Source: Algoriphagus ornithinivorans (GTDB lineage Bacteria > Bacteroidota > Bacteroidia > Cytophagales > Cyclobacteriaceae). Taken from it: a DNA stretch of 64,000 nucleotides. The stretch spans positions 310,001 to 374,000 of the forward strand of contig NZ_FOVW01000004.1 in assembly GCF_900115305.1 (NCBI RefSeq), given 5' to 3'. Made by a program: the position numbers and the translations under genes. Of this stretch, positions 59,054-64,000 are shown one piece after another (positions within the stretch are counted from its first letter, which is position 1; each line of letters starts with the position of its first letter). The notes beneath the pieces were generated by a model. That model worked only from the letters and a program-made list of their open reading frames with translations, searched no databases and was not told the DNA's origin.

Positions 59054-59869
59054 ATGCCAGAAAATTTGCTAAAAGGAAAAGTAGGGATCATCACCGGTGC
59101 CTTAGACGAAAACTCAATTGCCTGGAAAACAGCACTCAAGGCTAAAGAACAAGGTGCAAAGTTCGTGTTGACAAATGCTCCAATCGCCATGCGTATGGGA
59201 GCTATTAATGAGCTTGCAAAGGAATGTGACACAATTGTAATTCCGGCTGATGCCACTGTGGTGGAGGATATCGAGAAATTGTACACTGAAGCCAAGGAGT
59301 TTTTGGGAGCTGATTTTGACTTCCTGTTGCATTCAATAGGAATGTCGCCAAATATCAGAAAGGGACGCTCCTACGGTGAGCTGAATTACGATTGGTTGAA
59401 TAAGTCCTACGACGTTTCTGCTATCTCATTTCATAAAATGATGCATGTGGCAGAGAAAATGGATGTGATGAAGGAGTGGGGTTCAATTGTAGGTTTGTCC
59501 TATATCGCCGCTCAAAGAGTATTCCCATTTTACACTGATATGGCAGATGCGAAAGCATTATTGGAAAGCATAGCAAGAGGCTATGGCTATAGATTTGGTA
59601 AGCTTAAGAAAGTGAGGGTGAATACTATTTCCCAATCTCCAACCAAAACCACGGCAGGTACTGGAATTGGAGGATTTGACTCCTTCTTCAATTTTGCAGA
59701 GGCCTTATCTCCACTAGGAAATGCATCTGCGGATGCCTGTGCAGATTACATCGTGACCATGTTCTCTGATTTGACTAAAATGGTGACTATGCAAAACCTG
59801 TTTCATGATGGAGGATATTCTTTCACGGGAATCTCGGAGGATATCATGGAAAAGTTTAAAGACTTATAA
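59054..59869 (+). CDS. fabI: Enoyl-[acyl-carrier-protein] reductase (NADH)
   Basis: FabI does the last reduction of each fatty-acid elongation round. 271 residues. It starts MPENLLKGKVGIITGALDEN, which fits the family. The catalytic Tyr-x6-Lys is FYTDMADAK, preceded by IAAQRVF. SQSPTKTTAGTGIGGFD is the substrate loop. ATG 59054 is chosen over the upstream TTG because of the promoter and the family N-terminus. A terminator follows. Confidence 0.95.
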   Translation: MPENLLKGKVGIITGALDENSIAWKTALKAKEQGAKFVLTNAPIAMRMGAINELAKECDTIVIPADATVVEDIEKLYTEAKEFLGADFDFLLHSIGMSPNIRKGRSYGELNYDWLNKSYDVSAISFHKMMHVAEKMDVMKEWGSIVGLSYIAAQRVFPFYTDMADAKALLESIARGYGYRFGKLKKVRVNTISQSPTKTTAGTGIGGFDSFFNFAEALSPLGNASADACADYIVTMFSDLTKMVTMQNLFHDGGYSFTGISEDIMEKFKDL

Positions 59870-59888
59870 TTCTTTAAGGAATATTTAT

Positions 59889-59918
59889 AAAGGCTCTGTT
59901 CATTCAGGGCCTTTTTCA
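59889..59918 (+). terminator. Rho-independent terminator after fabI
   Basis: AAAGGCTCTG (59889-59898) pairs with CAGGGCCTTT (59905-59914), with one T-G pair, loop of 6, then TTC. It lies 20 bases after the fabI stop. Confidence 0.82.
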
Positions 59919-59994
59919 TTTCTGCTTATCCCAAATCCATTTTATGATTTGGCTTTTTACCTTATCTTATTGCACCTTATCAAGCACCAACCGT

Positions 59995-61581
59995 ATGTTA
60001 AAGAAAATTTTATTAGCTGTAATCTGCTTGACTGCAACGATTCAGCTGTCAGCACAAATTCAACCTGCCCCGGATAGGGGAGAAGGAGATGGTCCATATG
60101 ACAAGTTAATTTTAAGAGGAGTCGTTTTAATCGATGGCACAGGAGCGCCACCTACGGGTCCAGTGGATATTGTAATTGAAAAAAATATCATTACCCGCAT
60201 CCAGAATGTAGGTTACCCAGGATTACCAATTAATGAGTCTAGAAGGCCTCATGCTGATGAAAAAACCAAGGTGTTGGATTTGGAAGGTCATTACTTGCTT
60301 CCAGGATTCATTGATATGCATGCGCATATTGGAGGTACCGGACAAGGTACACCAGCAGAGTATGTTTATAAATTATGGATGGCTCACGGCGTCACTACTG
60401 TTCGTGACCCTTCTGCCGGTAATGGATTAGACTGGGTACTAGGTCAGAAAAACAGGTCTGCGAAAAACCAGATTACTGCGCCTAGGATTTTAGCATATAC
60501 AGCTTTTGGACAGGGTTCAGAAAGCCCTATTACTACTGCGGATCAAGCCAAAGCTTGGGTGAATCAAAATAAAGCGAAAGGTGCGGATGGGATCAAATTT
60601 TTCGGAGCAAAGCCGGAAGTCATGGAGGCTGCAATTTCTGAGAATAAGAGAATTGGTTTACGATCAGCAATGCATCATCAACAACTGGATGTTGCCAGAT
60701 GGAATGTTTTGAATTCCGCCAGAGCAGGATTGACCTCCATGGAGCATTGGTATGGGTTACCGGAGGCTTTGTTTCAGGATAGAACTATCCAGGATTTTAG
60801 ACTGGATTACAATTATCAGAATGAGCAGCATCGATTTGCTGAGGCAGGCAAGCTTTGGAAGCAAGCAGCACCTCCATATTCCGAGCATTGGAATAATGTC
60901 ATGAATGAATTATTGGAACTGGACTTTACACTAGATCCTACCTTCAATATTTATGAAGCTAATAGAGACCTGATGAGGGCTCGGACTGCCGAATGGCATG
61001 AAGTCTATACTTTGCCTTCATTATGGCGATTCTACGCCCCTAGCAGGCAGTCTCATGGATCTTACTGGTTTGATTGGACAACAGAGGAAGAATTGCAATG
61101 GAAAGAAAATTATCGCCTCTGGATGACTTTTGTCAATGAGTATAAAAACAGAGGAGGAAGAGTGACCACTGGCTCTGATTCAGGTTTTATTTACCAGTTA
61201 TATGGCTTCGCTTATATCAGAGAAATGGAGCTCCTCAGGGAAGCAGGTTTCCATCCATTGGAAGTTATTCGATCGGCCACTATGTATGGAGCAGAGGCTT
61301 TGGGGCTTGAAAAGACGCTTGGCACTGTGGAAGTAGGAAAATTAGCAGATATGGTGATCGTGGAGGAAAATCCATTACAAAATCTCAAAGTACTCTATGG
61401 AACGGGAGCGATCAGGATTGATGAAAATAATAAACCAATTCGGGTAGGTGGCGTAAAATACACCATCAAGGATGGGATTGTCTACGATGCTAAGCAACTT
61501 CTTGCTGATGTGAAGAAAATGGTGGAGGAAGCCAAAGAGAAAGAAAATACTTCGCTAAAGCAGCCAGGCTTGGACTGGTAA
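59995..61581 (+). CDS. Secreted metal-dependent amidohydrolase
   Basis: 528 residues from ATG 59995 with a signal peptide (about 1-20, ending QLSAQ). The amidohydrolase metal ligands are visible in order: H-x-H in GFIDMHAHIG (about 109 and 111), a likely carboxylated Lys in GADGIKFFGAK, His in SAMHHQQ, His in TSMEHWYG and Asp in TTGSDSGF. The layout resembles periplasmic Xaa-Pro/prolidase-like or imidazolonepropionase-like members, so the substrate may be a dipeptide or cyclic amide, but this is a guess. An earlier in-frame ATG (59944) would put 17 residues before the signal peptide. Confidence 0.85.
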   Translation: MLKKILLAVICLTATIQLSAQIQPAPDRGEGDGPYDKLILRGVVLIDGTGAPPTGPVDIVIEKNIITRIQNVGYPGLPINESRRPHADEKTKVLDLEGHYLLPGFIDMHAHIGGTGQGTPAEYVYKLWMAHGVTTVRDPSAGNGLDWVLGQKNRSAKNQITAPRILAYTAFGQGSESPITTADQAKAWVNQNKAKGADGIKFFGAKPEVMEAAISENKRIGLRSAMHHQQLDVARWNVLNSARAGLTSMEHWYGLPEALFQDRTIQDFRLDYNYQNEQHRFAEAGKLWKQAAPPYSEHWNNVMNELLELDFTLDPTFNIYEANRDLMRARTAEWHEVYTLPSLWRFYAPSRQSHGSYWFDWTTEEELQWKENYRLWMTFVNEYKNRGGRVTTGSDSGFIYQLYGFAYIREMELLREAGFHPLEVIRSATMYGAEALGLEKTLGTVEVGKLADMVIVEENPLQNLKVLYGTGAIRIDENNKPIRVGGVKYTIKDGIVYDAKQLLADVKKMVEEAKEKENTSLKQPGLDW

Positions 61582-61594
61582 TAGGTAAATAAGC

Positions 61595-61645
61595 AAATGG
61601 GAATAGGATTTAGAGACTTTTTCTATTCTCATTTTTTTATTTTCC
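61595..61645 (+). terminator. Rho-independent terminator after the amidohydrolase gene
   Basis: AAATGGGAATAG (61595-61606) pairs with CTATTCTCATTT (61623-61634), 12 pairs with one G-T, around a 16-base loop. It is followed by TTTTATTTTCC. Confidence 0.78.
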
Positions 61646-61674
61646 TTTAGTTTATCCCCTAAAAGCAATTAGCT

Positions 61675-62475
61675 ATGCCTACAATTACGGTAAATGGAGT
61701 AAGGCTCTTTTATGAGGAAAAAGGTAGTGGAAAGGAAACTCTGGTTTTCTCTCATGGTCTACTTTGGAGTCATCATATGTTTAGGGAGCAAATCGCTCAT
61801 TTTTCGAAAAGATATCGGGTGATTGCTTATGATCATAGAGGTCAAGGACAAAGTGAGGCTAAGGCTCCATACGATATGGAGACTGTTGCGGAGGATGCGG
61901 CTGAATTGATTCAAAATCTAGGTTATGGACCAGTTCACTTTGTTGGATTATCCATGGGAGGTTTTGTAGGTATGAGACTTGCTTCCCGTCATCCTCAATT
62001 AATAAAAAGCTTAATATTATTGGAAACCTCTGCAAATGCAGAACCAGTTGAAAACCTCCCAAAGTATAAAACCCTAAATGGAATAGTGAAATGGCTGGGA
62101 GTAATCCCGCCCGTAGCCAATAAGGTAATGCCAATCATGTTTGCGGGATCTTGGCTGGCCAAAGAAAGTAATCAGGCCGAAGTTAAGTATTGGAAAAAGC
62201 AATTGATGGCTAATAAAAGAGCTATCACAGGACCTGTTGAAGGTGTCATCTATAGAAAAGGAGTGGAGTCTGAGCTTGCTGATATCAAATGCCCTACCAT
62301 GATCATAGTTGGCGATGAGGACGTCGCCACTAAACCGGAAAAAGCGAAATTTATCCAAATGGGAATTGAAAAGGCTGAACTACATATGATTACTGGGGCA
62401 GGGCATAGTAGCTGTATCGAAAAACCAGAAGAAGTCAATAGGTTAATTGAAGAGTGGCTCTTGGAAAGGAAATAA
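61675..62475 (+). CDS. Alpha/beta-fold hydrolase
   Basis: 266 residues with no signal peptide. The nucleophile elbow GLSMGG puts the catalytic Ser near 93. HGLLWSHHMF holds the oxyanion region, YDHRGQGQS the conserved turn, and GAGHSS the catalytic His. The acid is in IIVGDEDVATKPEKA. The family covers esterases, lactonases (3-oxoadipate enol-lactonase-like) and haloperoxidases; the substrate cannot be told from sequence. Confidence 0.9.
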   Translation: MPTITVNGVRLFYEEKGSGKETLVFSHGLLWSHHMFREQIAHFSKRYRVIAYDHRGQGQSEAKAPYDMETVAEDAAELIQNLGYGPVHFVGLSMGGFVGMRLASRHPQLIKSLILLETSANAEPVENLPKYKTLNGIVKWLGVIPPVANKVMPIMFAGSWLAKESNQAEVKYWKKQLMANKRAITGPVEGVIYRKGVESELADIKCPTMIIVGDEDVATKPEKAKFIQMGIEKAELHMITGAGHSSCIEKPEEVNRLIEEWLLERK

Positions 62476-62499
62476 AAAAAGCCCCGAAGGGCTTTTTTT
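62474..62499. terminator. Bidirectional terminator between convergent genes
   Basis: An A run then GCCC, loop CGAA, GGGC then a T run: a symmetrical 11-pair stem-loop that works on both strands. It overlaps the stop codons of the + strand hydrolase and the - strand glucanase. Confidence 0.92.
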
Positions 62500-63364
62500 A
62501 TTGTTTTTGAAATACTCTTACGTAATCTACAATCATATGCTGAGGAAAGGTGGTCGTGGCATTGGGAGACCCAGGCCAATTTCCGCCCACAGCGACATTC
62601 ATGATAAAGAAAAAGCTTCTTCTAAACTCATCTAATTCGGCTGGAGTCGTATCGATTACGTGATACTGTTGATTGTCTAAAAACCATTTGATGGAAGTAG
62701 CATCCCATTCGATAGAATAAACATGGAACTCGTCTGCCAATGTGCCATTGCTTTTGGTTTTTTTGCCACTGAATTCAGCATGAGAGCCATTATTTGACCA
62801 GTGAACTGTCCCATGAACAGTATTTTCACGGCCTTGCCCACCTACCATCTCCATGATGTCTATCTCTCCACAAGCTGGCCAACCCTCAGTTTGAAAGTTT
62901 GAACCAAGCATCCAGACAGCAGGCCACAATCCTTGTCCTCTTGGCATAACTGCCCGAACGTCTATCCTGCCATATCTAAATTGCTTCTTATTCATAGAAA
63001 CAATTCTAGAAGAGGTGTATTTCCTGCTCCCAAAGTCTTCCTCTTTAGCGGTAATAATCAAATGTCCGTCCTGAAAACTAGTATTTTGAGATCTGTAGTA
63101 TTGGAGCTCATTGTTTCCCCAACCATTCTGTCCGGTACCTGTTTCATGAGACCAATTTGCCGCGTCCAAAACACTTCCATTGAAATCATCTTCCCAGACC
63201 AAAGTCATTCCTGTATAGGAATTCGGGGAAGTGTACCCAGTAGATGGAATTGGAACTTTAGCTACTCCATTACCCGGATTGGGTCCATCTCCTCCATCAG
63301 AAGAACAGGAAATAAATCCTGCTGTTAGCATTAAAATGCAAAAAAATTGAATTGTCTTTTTCAT
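62498..63364 (-). CDS. GH16 endo-beta-1,3(4)-glucanase lipoprotein
   Basis: 288 residues. The lipoprotein signal ends FISC, followed by SSDGGDG, an acidic stretch like the Bacteroidota surface-export signal, so the enzyme is probably on the cell surface. The GH16 catalytic motif is GEIDIMEMVG (nucleophile and acid Glu), preceded by GRIDVRAVMPRGQGLWPAVW. VWEDDFNGSVLDAANW is typical of laminarinases. It likely cuts laminarin or mixed-linkage beta-glucan. I start at ATG 63364; the GTG two codons upstream is less likely. Confidence 0.9.
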   Translation of the reverse strand: MKKTIQFFCILMLTAGFISCSSDGGDGPNPGNGVAKVPIPSTGYTSPNSYTGMTLVWEDDFNGSVLDAANWSHETGTGQNGWGNNELQYYRSQNTSFQDGHLIITAKEEDFGSRKYTSSRIVSMNKKQFRYGRIDVRAVMPRGQGLWPAVWMLGSNFQTEGWPACGEIDIMEMVGGQGRENTVHGTVHWSNNGSHAEFSGKKTKSNGTLADEFHVYSIEWDATSIKWFLDNQQYHVIDTTPAELDEFRRSFFFIMNVAVGGNWPGSPNATTTFPQHMIVDYVRVFQKQ

Positions 63365-63385
63365 CCTCACCCTTTTTAAATAAGA

Positions 63386-63418
63386 AATGTCTGCTGCATT
63401 TACGTAGCAGCAGACATT
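63386..63418 (-). other. Strong intercistronic hairpin between the edge gene and GH16
   Basis: AATGTCTGCTGC (63386-63397) and GCAGCAGACATT (63407-63418) form a perfect 12-base stem with a 9-base loop in a 66-base gap. On the - strand it is followed by TTCTTATTTAAA, a weak T tract. It could be a partial terminator or an mRNA-stabilising element. Confidence 0.65.
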
Positions 63419-63430
63419 CTCAATTTATAA

Positions 63431-64000
63431 TTATTCAGATACTAATCTAAATGTCCACCAAGCACCGCCTCCAACTTCAATGTGAAGAGTCATTTTCTTC
63501 TTACCACCTTCTTCAGTAAGGCTTGCTACCTTATAAGTGATTTCATCAGGTACACCTACTGAAGGTAATTCCGCTCCATTGACAACTTTCGCAAGTGCAA
63601 CGTGACCACCCTTACCAATGATTTTTAGGTTGCCGCCAGCAAACTCATAGGTGTATGAGCCTTTTCCATCATGAGGAGCTATTGGTGCTCCACAAGCATC
63701 AGCAGCTACTCCTTGCCAAGCTTCCAACCAAGTTTGAGAGCCCATATCCATAGTGAATGTTCCGTCAGCATTGAAAGTGTAAACATCATCGAAGAAACAT
63801 GCTCTCGCTGTTACATCACCAGCTCCATTAGCCCAATAATCTGATGCGCCTTCAGAGGATCCTACAGCCAATGCGCCAGCCACTGGTTCCATTTTCCAGT
63901 TTCCAACAACAGAATTAGCAGTTGCGGGAGTACCGGAGATTAATCTGAAATCCCACCAAACTCCACTGCCGGCCTCGATTCTCAAGGTCATTCTTCTGAT
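63431..64000 (-). CDS. Secreted or surface protein with repeated domains, 5'-truncated by the window edge
   Basis: 190 residues are visible, and the frame runs off the window, so the N-terminus is missing. The visible part is the last residues of one domain (RMTLRIEAGSGVWWDFRLIS) plus a complete similar domain ending KKMTLHIEVGGGAWWTFRLV, each with two Trp. This repeat and the GH16 neighbour suggest a glycan-binding protein of a glucan utilisation locus. I do not recognise the exact family. Confidence 0.7.
   Translation of the reverse strand: MRRMTLRIEAGSGVWWDFRLISGTPATANSVVGNWKMEPVAGALAVGSSEGASDYWANGAGDVTARACFFDDVYTFNADGTFTMDMGSQTWLEAWQGVAADACGAPIAPHDGKGSYTYEFAGGNLKIIGKGGHVALAKVVNGAELPSVGVPDEITYKVASLTEEGGKKKMTLHIEVGGGAWWTFRLVSE

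Noticed and set aside
59944..59994. Earlier in-frame ATG (59944) for the amidohydrolase
   Set aside because: It puts 17 residues before a normal signal peptide that starts at ATG 59995.

Overview
The window is from a Bacteroidota chromosome, most likely class Cytophagia near Cyclobacteriaceae/Algoriphagus. That placement rests on protein content and is an inference. The class-level evidence is direct: promoters of the Bacteroidota primary sigma type (-33 TTTG, -7 TAnnTTTG), almost no Shine-Dalgarno signals, a TonB receptor with a CarboxypepD_reg domain beside a DUF4249 lipoprotein, a type IX secretion C-terminal domain, DUF3467 and DUF4835 proteins, and lipoproteins with an acidic stretch after the lipid-bearing Cys. 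I see no IS element, prophage, CRISPR array, rRNA gene or pseudogene.

Positions 1-33460 are an information-processing superoperon, all on the + strand. In order: 3' part of tuf; tRNA-Trp, secE, nusG; rplKAJL, rpoB, rpoC; a DUF3467 gene; rpsL, rpsG, fusA, rpsJ; the S10/spc/alpha ribosomal clusters (rplC to rplQ, with secY, map, infA and rpoA inside); then carA and eno. Stem-loop terminators and promoters divide it: terminators after tuf, rplL, rpoC, rpsJ, rplQ and eno; promoters before tRNA-Trp, rpsL, rplC, rpsH and carA. The rpsL, rplC and bamD promoters share a 19-base spacer. With rpoZ at 54845, all four core RNA polymerase subunit genes lie in the window.

Positions 33461-43761 are an envelope and metabolism region. 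A ~400-bp non-coding stretch with degenerate inverted repeats comes first. Then a FtsB/DivIC-like division gene, a small beta-barrel protein, cysE-cysM (serine to cysteine), and a Tat-exported TIM-barrel protein on the - strand. A tightly coupled four-gene outer-membrane operon follows: an unknown secreted protein, a TonB-dependent receptor with an STN domain, a DUF4249 lipoprotein, and an MG2-like protein that carries what looks like a TonB plug without a barrel. This operon is the best candidate here for a poorly described system.

Positions 43763-51283 are on the - strand: an MscS channel, a 901-residue membrane-anchored protein (DUF3352-like part plus beta-propeller), malate dehydrogenase, a stand-alone cyclic-nucleotide-binding domain protein, and tilS.

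Positions 51332-62475 are on the + strand and mostly concern envelope biogenesis and housekeeping: an OstA/LptA-like protein, a small T9SS cargo, then bamD-rpoZ-coaBC-DUF4835-recN, fabI, a secreted amidohydrolase and an alpha/beta hydrolase. The right edge (- strand) is the end of a beta-glucan utilisation locus: a truncated secreted protein built of repeated domains, then a surface-lipoprotein GH16 glucanase.
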